Positions 52,459 through 62,969 of a stretch of 64,000 bases of DNA are shown here, piece after piece; position 1 is the stretch's first letter; every line of letters begins with the position of its first letter. This stretch comes from Daphnia carinata. Lineage: Eukaryota > Arthropoda > Branchiopoda > Diplostraca > Daphniidae. The notes under the pieces were generated by a model. That model had not been told where the DNA came from and searched no databases. It worked only from the letters and a program-made list of their open reading frames with translations. The stretch is from contig NC_081338.1 of the NCBI RefSeq assembly GCF_022539665.2, forward strand, positions 5,754,446-5,818,445. The letters run 5' to 3'. Made by a program: the position numbers and the translations under genes.

Positions 52459-53244
52459 AACGGAGATGTCGCAAGAAATCTTTATTGATTGGTCTTGACG
52501 CTTACGTCAAAGCAATTTTGTATTGGTGGTGGCAAAGCGACACATTTTTTATTGAAATTCATTAAATTACGTTGCCTCATCTACCACTTTGATCTTCATT
52601 ATTAATCGTTTTCCCTTCTACCCATTATAGAACCTTGCCTGGAGAAATGAAGAAGGCAATCATTGCCATGAGTATAGAAAAATCTCTGTGAATGTTCCAG
52701 AAACGTTTCTGGATGTTAAGTATAAAGGATTTTTTTTTCTATTTTTTTAAATTGCTTAATCATGAAATATTTTGTACAAGTCCCGTTTACCTACAAAAGA
52801 AGCGAAAACTTACAGAAGTAGAGGGGGGAGGTATTGTGAAAAGCACTGACGTTCCACTCCTTCGGGTTTTGTGCTTTCGGAGCTGGCAAATTAACTTGTA
52901 AACGTTGACATCGAATGATGACTACGAAATTCCTACCGAAATTGTAGAAATGAGCGTTTCAGCACTCGATCTGTGGCACTTTTCCCCTTTCCTACTAATT
53001 TGATAAAGCAACAAGGAAACGTAGACAACTCGACTGATCTTGTTTCCGACGTTTTCATCTTGAGACATGCAAAGGATTTTGTTTATTATACAGCAGAAAG
53101 CGATCGAATAGGAAGTATTGTAAGGCTGATATTGTTTTTCCTAATTTTGTTATAGAAACCTGTTAACATTCGCTTTGTATTCGAATAACTCTCTGTTTTG
53201 GTTTTTTCTGTTTCAGCTACCACAAGTTATTACATTTATCGACG
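52459..53244. other. Intergenic between AKR copies 2 and 3
   Basis: About 0.8 kb without recognisable coding exons. A pyrimidine-rich tract ending in tttcag precedes ATG 53245 by about 30 bp, so a 5' UTR intron is possible. Confidence 0.55.
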
Positions 53245-54524
53245 ATGGCCAGTTTAGGAGCAGCAAAGGTCCCAAAAATCAAGTTAAACAATGGCTACGA
53301 CATACCCATCATTGGCCTTGGAACATGGAGGGTAAGGGATATTTTTCAAGTCTATATAAAGGCATTACGTTTATTTGAAATTTAGGCAGATCCTGGGAAA
53401 GTCACGCAGGCAATCAAAAATGCCATCGATGTTGGTTACAGACATTTTGATTGCGCAGCATCCTACAGGAATGAAGCCGAAGTGGGAAAAGGCCTTTCAG
53501 AGAAGATTGCGAACGGAGATGTTAAAAGAAATGAACTTTTCATAACCACAAAGGTAACCAACTTTAAATGTAAACGAATATGGTTTTCTTGTGTGTGATA
53601 TTTTAAATTGTTTAGTTTTTATTTTATTAGTTGTGGAACACTTGTCACAGGCCCGAAAAGGTGGAGCCAGCTCTTAGAAAATCATTAAGCAATTTGGGAT
53701 TAGATTATCTTGATCTCTATCTCATTCATTGGCCTATTTCGTTTATAGTAAGTGTCAAGACAAATTACTCAGATAGTCTAATATTCGTTACATGTCGCTT
53801 CAAACAGTACACAGAAGGTGAACTCTTTCCAAAAGATGAAAATGGGAAGCATTTGTACGAGGCAATCGACCACGTCGATACATGGCGAGCAATGGAAAAA
53901 TGTGTCGAGCTTGGACTAGTGCGCTCAATTGGATTGTCAAACTTCAACAGCCAGCAGATTCAACATGTCTTGGATCATTCTAAAATCAAACCCGCAGTGA
54001 ATCAGGTTCGTAATATCTAAATTTCTGCTAAACGGAGCAAGCAGTTGCTAATGGAATTGAACGGAATAGGTGGAATGTCATCCCTACTTCAATCAGAAAA
54101 AATTGATCGAGTTTTGCAGGAAAAAAGACATAGTAATCACAGCCTACAGCCCACTCGGTTCTCCTGCACGTCCTTGGGCTAAAGCAGAAGATCCAAATTT
54201 AATGGAAGAACCGAGAATCAAATCTGTGGCTCAGCTGTACAGAAAGACACCGGCCCAGATATTGATTCGCTATCAGGTAACGTCTAGTTTTTGTAATCTT
54301 TCACTCTGTGGTAAAGTTACTCGTTAATGTAGATCGATCGTGGTGTTGTCGTCATCCCGAAATCAGTCAACAAATGGCGGATCGAAGAAAACTTTAACGT
54401 TTTCAATTTCAGTCTTGCAGCAAAGGAAATGGAGGTCATCGATAGTCTGGATTGTAACGGCCGTCTCAGTCTCATTAGTACGATGAAAGATAGTCCTGAT
54501 TACCCGTTTGATGCTGAATTTTGA
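53245..54524 (+). CDS. Aldo-keto reductase (AKR1-like), tandem copy 3
   Basis: Six phase-0 exons (53245-53331, 53386-53553, 53631-53747, 53808-54005, 54070-54276, 54333-54524) give 322 residues with tetrad Asp51, Tyr56, Lys85, His118. Motifs [28 protein letters not shown] and VVIPKSV are present. The active-site loop reads DCAASYRNE against DCAYVYQNE in copy 2, and the C-terminal loop has LSLIST in place of LCHVDW, so substrate range probably differs (loops near the C-terminus set AKR specificity). Intron 3 (53748-53807) is 60 nt long with no in-frame stop, so intron retention would add 20 residues without a frameshift. Confidence 0.93.
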
Positions 54525-55406
54525 ATAAGAGATGCGTAGAGAATCGGTAGGACTCTTAGTTAACGTAGAATTTTAAGATTTAAAGTTAGAAAATGATCTC
54601 GTTTGTTTTGGTCTGTTGAATTGTTACTCAGATTTATTTCCTTGGCCCATTTGTAGATCATCTGCACGTGGATAAATAGAGATTACGTACGGCCGTGAGA
54701 GTACAGAGAAAACCCAACTCGAAATGTTCCAAGGCACTTCAGATGTCAATTTAACAAGTAGTTGCACACAACCAAAAAGGAGGATTTCACGTCACGCAGG
54801 GAAATGCCTGACCGGAACGATGCGTCAAGCGATTCCGGTCTATGAGCACGCTTCCATCATTATACCGAAGAGAGGCAAGTTAATAGAGGATATGGCTGGT
54901 GTTAACCCACATGATGGCACATGACTTACAAAAAAAAAAAAGGGAAATCGTCGGGGAATATGTGACAGCCATTTTAGAATTCTCATCACAAAAGAGAGAG
55001 AGAGTTATGAGTTTTATGTTAGTGGACAGTTTGGACACATGTTATTACCAATTCGAGACATTTCTGAAACGGATTTTGAGTTTGAAATGATTGTGTAGCA
55101 CATACGGATTGGTCACGAACTTTTCAGACCAACTTTCTCTACGGAGAAACTTGTTCTTTCAAAACAAAAAACTATAGAACTCGGAAAAGAAATGCATAGG
55201 ATCGGCTGTGAACAGGAACTGCGCGCGTTCCAACTGCTACTTTGTAAGCACCGATGAAGCGTGGGCAAGTTGATTGTGCCCTGCGATAGCTGAATTGTAG
55301 ATGCTTCGGCTCATTAAAAGCAACTCTAGTGAAAGTGTCTAGAGAAAAGTGTTGCCCAAGATTGATGACACGCACAGCTGGTGACGGAGGGGAGGAGTGT
55401 GTGCCA
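54525..55406. other. Intergenic, no gene recognised
   Basis: About 0.9 kb between the AKR array and the Cys-rich gene. Only short frames without family motifs were seen. Confidence 0.55.
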
Positions 55407-55407
55407 C

Positions 55408-55415
55408 TATATAAA
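55408..55415 (+). promoter_or_regulatory. TATA box of three-domain Cys-rich gene
   Basis: TATATAAA lies about 99 nt before ATG 55507. With a start site about 30 bp downstream this leaves a 5' UTR of about 70 nt. Confidence 0.55.
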
Positions 55416-55506
55416 ATGAGAGTGAAGAGTTGCAGCTCAAAGGAAAATGTGTTTTTGTTGTTGGTGAGTTGCTCTCCAAAAAAGTTGCCAGTAGACACGT
55501 AATAAT

Positions 55507-57246
55507 ATGGAGTACCACTGCGTCATCCTCTTCGTATCGATTCATCTACTCTCAGTGCTCTGTGTTAGTGCCCAACTTTTTAATGAATCCTCGTTTTATT
55601 CAAATGCATTCTATTCAAATTGCTGTAGGTAAACGGTGCAAATGTATCGACCACAGAGGATTGTTATTGGTCGGGAACAGGTCCAATTTGCGATGGAAAG
55701 TGTCGACTTGGCGAGGTGTCTGAACCCCATAAGAACGAGAGTACGTTATTTTTATTTGTTATAAATGTTTATTGCCGTTACACAGTTTCAACTTTCTTCC
55801 AGGAATTGGCTGCATCACTGGCAGCAAAAAGTAACGAAAAAAAAAACGTCACACCTCATTGATGCAGTTCATAATAAAAAAAAAATGTTTCTTTTTGCTG
55901 TGTCAAAAGATATTGCTGCAAGACAGGCAGAATCACATCGTTGACCAACGTCACGGAATTAGCTGCGCAACGTGATAAAGAAACGTCTACGTTATCACCA
56001 TCGACGGTATGTGTACCGTGTGTCACGATCCCGAATTAGATCAATGTTGATGTTTACTTGATGACAAATTTAGACAGATGATTGCTACTGGGTGGGTAAG
56101 TCGCCCAACTGCGAAGGATCTTGCCTCGAAGGTGATTACATGGCGAGCACGTCTCGAACAGGCAACGGTAATCCCGCGGATCTATCGTGTCTTAACTTTG
56201 TTTTAAGGCAATCTTTTATTCTTGATAGGCTCCACGTGCATCGTTGGCAAAAAGAAATATTGCTGCAAAGGATCAATGACTCCAATGAATAACTCAACCA
56301 CGTCCATCACCTCTGCGAATGTATCGATGGCAACTGCCTCCAAAGAGAAACAAACAGTTGGTCTTCTATGTTTGGTCTAATATCATTTCATCATTAATGA
56401 CCTCGTGTTGTTTTACGCAGCCTCTCGAAATAACGGACAATCAATGCCACTGGGTGGGTGAGCCGCCTCTTTGTTTAGGTTCGTGCAAGTTTGGCGAATA
56501 CGTGGCGGCCAAATCACCTGCAGGCGACGGTGTGTAATCAAGTTGTACGCGTACGTCTTCATTAGCGCTGATTTGATGCATTGAAATTAGGAGGAGCAAA
56601 GTGTGAAAGTGGCCAGAAGAAGTATTGCTGTGCACGCGCAAAACCGACGGACGGCCAGACTGGCCTAGCAAAGAAAACAGTGAGGGATAGTAACAAGCAA
56701 AGTTACAACGACGTCGATCCCATTTCGAATTCCAGCAGTCGACCCGTTCAGCCGTGGCTTCGACCAACACCAAGGGATTTATCTGTCAATGCCACTGGCA
56801 TCAAACATCGCGTGAACGTCGTTAAAATTAAGCGGAAATTGGGATTAGCCACAACCCAATCGACGTCCGTTTCGACGTCGACAGAGACGCCAACAACGAC
56901 AACCTCTACTACGTCTTTAACGCCTTCAATAACAACAGAGACGCCAACAACGACAGGGTTCGCTACATCTACAACAGCACCTACTACGTCTTCAACAACA
57001 ACGCCTACTCCAACGTCGATAAAGGTCAACGTGGCGAAAAAGTTTCTTCCTCTTCCTGACATTCTGCCAGTGCCATTAATGTTCCGTTCACGCCCAGTAT
57101 CCAACGTAGCCAGACCGACGTCCATTATTCCATTGTCGACTACGTTAGCATCCGTCGACAAGCAAAATGAAACGATTGTCTTGACGACGACCGTCGGCCC
57201 GTCCACAGTTGGTCGACCCGGCGAATCATTACAAGTCAATCAATAG
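55507..57246 (+). CDS. Secreted protein with three six-cysteine domains and a mucin-like tail
   Basis: Eight exons (55507-55563, 55629-55740, 55803-55830, 55910-56006, 56074-56167, 56229-56356, 56421-56529, 56591-57246) join with consistent phases to 426 residues. Residues 1-19 are a hydrophobic signal peptide. Three domains follow (Cys from 31, 102 and 181), each with the pattern C-x8-C-x3-C-x15-18-C-x7-CC and the motif C-[YH]-W-x-G ... C-x-G-x-C ... KYCC. Domains 2 and 3 have an internal phase-1 intron at G[DN]|G and phase-0 introns between domains, indicating domain-wise duplication. The tail has a Thr/Ser/Pro-rich segment (about 296-350) expected to be heavily O-glycosylated. Exon 3 is only 28 nt. 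The donor of exon 6 (gttggt) is atypical, so that boundary is the least certain. I do not recognise the domain; an extracellular structural, lectin-like or defence role is possible but unproven. Confidence 0.75.
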
Positions 57247-57365
57247 CTGTAATTGAGATCAGAGATTGTCTGTCTGAAGTTGATTCTATTTTCGCGAAAT
57301 GTTGTAGTCATTGACATCGACAATGAAATGAATTTTGTTTCTTTCGGTGTGTCTTGTTTTGGTCG

Positions 57366-58343
57366 TCAGTGATGATCTTTGGCTGGATTGAGCGATGGAG
57401 ACATTTCAATGTCGCCATTGTAATACGCGCTGTCCTCACATTGTAACGACTCTTGGCTATTCATGCCACGTACTGTCGTTGATGCAGTAGCAGTAGGACG
57501 CGCCATTTGTGAGATTCCTTTCCATCTTTGGACATTGGACTGGTATCTGCAAAAAGAGGCGCATATCCATCAGCTTCAGGTCAGAAACATGCGACGTATA
57601 ACTTACGTGTTCTGAAGAATGTAACCACTCGCGTAACTAAGTAGGATCATCAATCCAACTATGATGATGGTAACCAGTCCGATCGGTGAGGATGTTCTCT
57701 ATTATAGCCAAATTATTAGAGCTGTGTTTGACTTGTAAAAAATGTCGTTTCTTGTTCAGACAGGAACGATCCCCCGGTTATGCAACATTTTTTGTCGACG
57801 ACGCCTTTTTCAAAAAGACAAAATCTAAACTCACGTGGAATAAAGAAACTTGAGTGGTGGCATTCTTGGGAATGTCAGACAGGTCGGTAAACATGCAACA
57901 CGTCCACTGGCCGATATTTCGCTCCGTCACCTTCATCTGTGATAGACAACGCGTCAAGCAAAGAAATTGATGGATCGCCTTGTGATCCGGTGAGTACTCA
58001 CAAGAATGTGACATTTTCCATAACGTTGTGATTGATGCATTCGATTTTCGAATGCCATATCGAGGACGTCTGACGGTGCAGCACCGTTGATCTCCCACAA
58101 ACAACGGGTCACTTGGGCACCTTTGATTCTGCATGTCAACATCAGATGTTGATCGTGCCGAACAACAATTTCATCATTCGGGAACATGGTGACAGCCTGC
58201 TCCTCTGTTTACATTCTTCAATTGAGATGGAAACATGAAAAAGGGAAGAGAAACTTGAACTTACGTTCGTCGTCGAGTTGCTGACATTCGACGATCGATA
58301 CGGTTGAAATCAACACAAACAAGTAAAGAGAGACGTTTGCCAT
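57366..58343 (-). CDS. Single-pass membrane protein with one V-type Ig-like domain
   Basis: Five minus-strand exons (58343-58265, 58204-58002, 57936-57835, 57698-57607, 57546-57366) with matching phases give 218 residues. Residues 1-20 form a signal peptide. The Ig-like domain has Cys51, a Trp at 63 in CLWEING, and a C-terminal NIGQWTC (Cys107) in the place of the usual DxGxYxC. Extra cysteines at 61, 89 and 108 could form a second disulfide. Residues about 134-156 (IGLVTIIIVGLMILLSYASG core) are one transmembrane helix. A 60-residue cytoplasmic tail follows, containing SAYYNGDI with possible phosphotyrosines but no clear ITIM/ITAM. A cell-surface adhesion or recognition role is inferred only from architecture. 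It lies on the opposite strand between the two Cys-rich genes. Confidence 0.78.
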
Positions 58344-59438
58344 GTACGTAAATCGAACGTTACGACTGATGCACGTCGAAGAAACAACTTGTTTGATTCG
58401 TATTTGCTCTCATCCGTTTCCTGTTTGGATAGGGGAAAAAAGGAAATGAGATTATGTTGTTGTTGATACGTACGAAACCAACCACAACTGTGGCTTTTTT
58501 AGCCCCAAGCTTTTAACAATTGGATCAAAGTTGAAATGATTCTTTTCGCCATTTTCATTTGTTTTCTTCACGTGTGAAGAAATTATCAGTATAATTCGTT
58601 CATTGAAATGCTTTTTTCAATGTTGAATGACGTCAGTACCAAAATTTCTTCCGACCCGGAAACGCAATCGCTGCTGCGAACGGTCAATGAAAATGCCGTG
58701 TCTTATCGTCACATACTTTTCGTTTGATTGCTATGACACTGTCCACAAGTCCCTTTGACTTTTTCCTAATCTATTTATTAGGTGTTTATTTATTTCATTT
58801 TAGGTGGCTTATCACCAGACTGAGAGGCATCATTTCTTTGGGGGCCACGTCACGTCTTTATGCTGAAACGTTAGGATCACGTCGTCCATATAGAATGTTC
58901 AATTAGGAATGGCATTCAGACATACCAACATGCGGCGTGCTTGTGCAAGTCAGGAATGGACAGCAATAACGGCAGATTGGTACACCGGATGTTGGGCCTC
59001 ACAAACTGGGCAAGCCTTATTCCTTTCTCTTTACATTAGCAATGTTTGTCTTCCTATCGTCATACGTCTCAGTGAGGAACATGATATATCATCCTCAATT
59101 CATTCCCTACGTGTTATTTTAGTGTGGAATCCTTATTCAATATTAACTGTAGGCCGTGAATTCGGGCACACCCTTGACCTCTTTGGTGTACACGATTATG
59201 CAAGGCTGGCTGTTATACAAAAGAGTTGAAAGTCCCAATCATCTTTCGTAACCTTCGAACTGGGGTTTTTCCTGACTGGCTTTCCCTCCTTCCCAGACTC
59301 GAAATGGTGAACAAAGTTACCTTTCTAAGAAAAACGCTATTCCATCACATCAACAGCCATGTTGGAGAAATTTTCATCTAGCCATCCCGCGTTCACTTCT
59401 TTCTCTTGTACAGAAGGGTTGGGCATCCAGTCCCCGTG
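58344..59438. other. Intergenic, no gene recognised
   Basis: About 1.1 kb separating the Ig-domain gene (minus) from the small Cys-rich gene (plus), so it contains both promoters. Short open frames at 58724-58906 and 58909-59229 show no family features. Confidence 0.55.
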
Positions 59439-59447
59439 TATATAAAG
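59439..59447 (+). promoter_or_regulatory. TATA box of single-domain Cys-rich gene
   Basis: TATATAAAG lies 85 nt before ATG 59524. A start site near 59470-59480 would give a short 5' UTR, typical of highly expressed secreted proteins. Confidence 0.6.
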
Positions 59448-59523
59448 CTGGCCTGAAGACTAATCGTTCGATACATTGTGATCAACCTTCGTTCAAACTC
59501 GACTCTACAATCTTCTCGGCAAG

Positions 59524-59947
59524 ATGAACAACTATTGTTTGATGGCCCTTCTTCTCGTCTGCTCCATGGCGGTAACAGTTAATCTTTTTCATTTTGATTA
59601 ATACAATAAAACTGTGTTTGATTTATTAGGTAGCAAAGGCTGATCAAGTGACGGAGCCCTTCTGTTATTGGTCGGGTACCGCACCGGCTTGCGCTGGAGC
59701 TTGTGAAACGGGAGAATTCGTGGCGTCAACTAGCAAATACGGTGACGGTGAGTTGCGTCTTTCATTGTTTACTTAATTGACTGTGTAATTGAATTAAAAA
59801 CAATGACAAGGTAAAACATGCGCGACGGGTGTCAAACGATATTGCTGCAAGATGCCACCACAATGGTTGGCTCAATTGGCCCAAGCCAATTTTTACGTTC
59901 TGAACGGTGGTCCAGTGGAGCCTCAGATTGTGCCAGGACCTTACTGA
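59524..59947 (+). CDS. Small secreted single-domain six-cysteine protein
   Basis: Three exons (59524-59571, 59630-59747, 59811-59947) give 100 residues. Signal peptide about 1-20, ending AVAKA. It has one copy of the domain found three times in the gene at 55.5 kb: CYWSGTAPAC-AGAC-ETGEF...GDGKTC-ATGVKRYCC (Cys28, 37, 41, 59, 67, 68). The intron splitting the domain is phase 1 at GD|G, the same position as in domains 2 and 3 of the larger gene. A 32-residue tail ends VPGPY. A strong TATA box and the small secreted form suggest an abundant extracellular product, possibly cuticular, digestive or antimicrobial; the sequence alone cannot decide. Confidence 0.82.
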
Positions 59948-60536
59948 TTCGTCAACGTCAGCACAACGTTTGCTTATTGTTGTCACGTACTGACGGCAGT
60001 GTAGCCAATTTTCGATAAATTATATTCCCTTTTTTTTTTATATACGAAAAAAATACAAGTGATTGAATGTACATGTGATTCGTGTGGGGTTCGGGAGCGT
60101 CGATATCACAGGCCGTGTGGGCGTGACTTCAGCAGGTACCAAGTGAAAGTTCTCTTGAAATGAACAGCCGGCTCTAATTTGATAACAAATGCACGGGGTT
60201 TTTCCGATGATTCATAGTTGTGACTTGACTGTTCAACATTGATCCCCTCAACCGACGATGAATGAAAGAACAAAGGAAAATCATTATGAATTGATTTAAT
60301 GTTTGCCTATTTATACATTATTGTAACAATAAATAGAATAAATACAGAATTTCCATATCAAAAATCATACGAGAGAATCACAGTTTGAGTTATCAATTAA
60401 AAATTGGGAATTAAGGCTAAAAACAACAATATTTGTTTTCCATCCAGTGGCTTAAAAAAAAACGAACTGCGTTACGTGAGCAGTTGACTCGAATTGGAGA
60501 GATAACACGTTCACGAGGGGGGGGGGGTAGGGGAGT
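59948..60536. other. Intergenic between convergent small Cys-rich and cyclooxygenase genes
   Basis: About 0.6 kb holding the 3' UTRs of two genes that end toward each other. AATAAA at 60329-60334 could serve the plus gene, and the reverse complement of gatttaatg near 60294-60302 gives an ATTAAA for the minus gene. A G-rich run of about 11 nt lies near 60519-60529. Confidence 0.5.
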
Positions 60537-62863
60537 CTAAATTGGATGGGCCTCTCTCAAACGACAATAATTATTCGTATGACTAGCTGCTCCTGGCCTC
60601 GACCATTGATGAGCTGCAGGAGGTTGGCAATCAACGAAATCCAAATCATCGACCGTCAACGGCCGGTACTTGGCGGCGTACTGAGTGCTCGTCATTCCGG
60701 CAGCCGGAGGCGAGAACGTCTTGCTGCTGAACGAAGCGTCACTTCCAGCATGGGTGGCGTAGTGAGCAACGGGCGAAGGTTCCAGCAATGGAACGTGATT
60801 GGCATTCGTTTGGGACGATGCGACGTTGAACGACTGACGCTCTTCCGGCACGTGGAATCCGATATGTCCGCACTCTTGTGGCGCCATGTTGCGGCAAAAC
60901 AATTGGCGGATGGTGGTCGTCTTGACGATGTTGAAACCGACTTCACCACCGAACGTACTCGGCTTCCAGTATTGCGGACTGGAAATCGGGTTGGCCATCA
61001 TGCCTTTGACGGCGTACGGCCCGCCGATGTTGACCATCGTGAAAGGCGTGACGGAAGCTTCTGATTTCTCTAGCAACATGCCCGGATAGAATTCGAGAGC
61101 GTCGATGTGTCCGTAGAGGAGTTGCAACTGTCGCGACATGTCCACATCGCCGCCCGTCAGTTCCATGAAACTCGTGTACTTGGGCATGCCGAACAGCACG
61201 CGGTAATTGTTGAAACTCTGCAGCCTCAGTTGGCGGCCTTGCAGAACGACGTCTTTAAACTGATCGAGCAACATGGCACCGTGATTGCTGTGACTCAACT
61301 GCGTCATATTTAAGGTAATGAATTTCCAGAACATAAAGTGAAATAGAAATATCAAAAAACTTACGGCTCCGGCCGGTTGAGTGGCGATGGCTTCGACGAA
61401 AGAGGCCAGTCCGTGTTGGGCCACTGCTTTCGTCGAGAAACTCAATTGTTCCAGCGTGTAGGTGCTGTTGCCGAGTGTGATTGCGTCCGGAGCGAGCGGA
61501 TGCCAGTGATAGAGGTGGGCGAATTCCACGTGAATTCGGTTGGAAAACTGGAAGGCCGGCTGGTCGCGGAGCAATTCCGGGTCGTAGCTGAGTTTAACTT
61601 TGTACTGGCTCAGGTGTTGGACGTACTCTTCGATGGTGATCTTCAAATTCTGGGCCAGGACGATCAATTTGGCCGTCTGGTACAATCGCTCGTCGTCCCA
61701 AGTCGGATGCTCCGCCCGGAGGACGTCGCAGATGCGGTTGTGTTCTCGCAGCCAGATGGTGGACATGACAAACAATCCGGGCTGCATGCTGAACAAGGCG
61801 TGTCCTAGAGCCACACGCTCGTCTTGCGGCGTGTGCGGCGGGTAGATCATGTGCACGCCGGGAGCGTCGCGCAGCAACGGAGGGAATTGCTGGCCATCGT
61901 CCGTCATCCGCACTTTCATTTTGCCTTGACTGAACGAACGCAGCGCGTCTTGCGTGCCCTTGTCCAGTCCGTAAATGTGCGACACGTCGACGCCGTCGTT
62001 TCCCTTCGTGAAGGCCGCACCTCTGGCCCGATCCGTCCGGAAGAATTGATGCGAGAAATGCTGGGCGTAGTAAGCAAACAGAATGTTCGTTCCGTGAGGT
62101 TCGGCAATGAACTCTTTCCTCTTGAAGAAACGTTCAGCCAACACGTTGACATCCGGCAATTCCTTGTGGCCTATTTTTTTTAGAAACATTCAGTTAAACT
62201 ATAGACGATCAACATAGCAAAGAGAGCCAATATCCTTACCGGCAACGCCCATGGGTGTAGGACAATGTTGCGGAACTGGTGGCAAACTGCGGGCGTAGTA
62301 GGACGTGTTGAAATGCGATTCGGTCGTGATGTAATCGTGTCCGCTATTGAAACGAGGTGGGGAATCGATCGAAGCTCCGCGGCTCATGTAGACGTAGCGC
62401 ATAGCGGCTCGGTGTAGGAACGGCACGTTGTTGACGATCTTCCACAACCAGGGCCATCCCGTGTACAATTGATGCATCGTCGCTAACGAAGGCCGTAGCC
62501 AATTTTTCAATCGACGACCTAAATAGGCTATTTTTTTTTGTTAAACAATACGATATTAGTGGACATGTTTTGAATTCATGTTTTGAGAGAGGGGGGTCAT
62601 TACGAGTTTCGCAAGTTTTGCCGTAGTATTCCAGGCCGGTGCAATCACACGTGAAATCTTGTTGATTGGAGGTGGACATGCAAACGCCTTGATTCTGGCA
62701 AGGGAACGAACAGCAAGGATCGAATCCTTCCGTGCCTAAAAATTTAGACAACATTGAAATTTAAGGCTTGATGTATCGTTTGGATGTGGCGGAGGAGCTT
62801 ACCTGACACGGTCGAAAATGAAAAGGTAAACACTAAAAGAAGCGCGAATCTCAATAAATTCAT
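60537..62863 (-). CDS. Prostaglandin G/H synthase (cyclooxygenase)
   Basis: Five exons (62863-62803, 62735-62604, 62518-62240, 62170-61365, 61298-60537) give 679 residues. Signal peptide about 1-20; EGF-like module about 26-62 (CCSFPCQNQGVC...CDC); membrane-binding helices; then the haem peroxidase/cyclooxygenase domain. Mapping to sheep COX-1 numbering: Arg120 = R111, distal His207 = H198 (AQHFSHQFF), Tyr348/Tyr355 = Y340/Y347, catalytic Tyr385 and proximal His388 = Y378/H381 (LYHWHPL). The Ser530 position is Ala522 (GGPYAVKG), and position 523 is Val515, as in COX-2. The enzyme converts polyunsaturated C20 fatty acids to PGH2 at the luminal ER/nuclear membrane. An extension of more than 90 residues after the conserved GFHVPEE ends REAHPI, with no KDEL-type ER signal. 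Intron 61364-61299 is 66 nt and open in frame. The start ATG fits the signal peptide and a TATA box upstream. Confidence 0.95.
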
Positions 62864-62961
62864 TTTTTGGCCTTTGAATGAACGGTCACAAGTTAGCACC
62901 GTTGTTCACGGTGTAGGAGATATCGGTGAACGAATGAACGAGTCTCGGCTCGTCCCTCTCC

Positions 62962-62969
62962 TATTTATA
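62962..62969 (-). promoter_or_regulatory. TATA box of cyclooxygenase gene
   Basis: On the minus strand TATAAATA lies about 100 nt upstream of ATG 62863, leaving room for a start site near 62935 and a 5' UTR of about 70 nt. Confidence 0.6.

Noticed and set aside
56748-57239. 163-codon minus-strand Val/Asp-rich frame
   Set aside because: Mirror image of the Thr/Ser-rich mucin-like tail of the Cys-rich gene.
60546-62183. Several plus-strand frames of 65-172 codons
   Set aside because: Antisense shadows of the cyclooxygenase exons.
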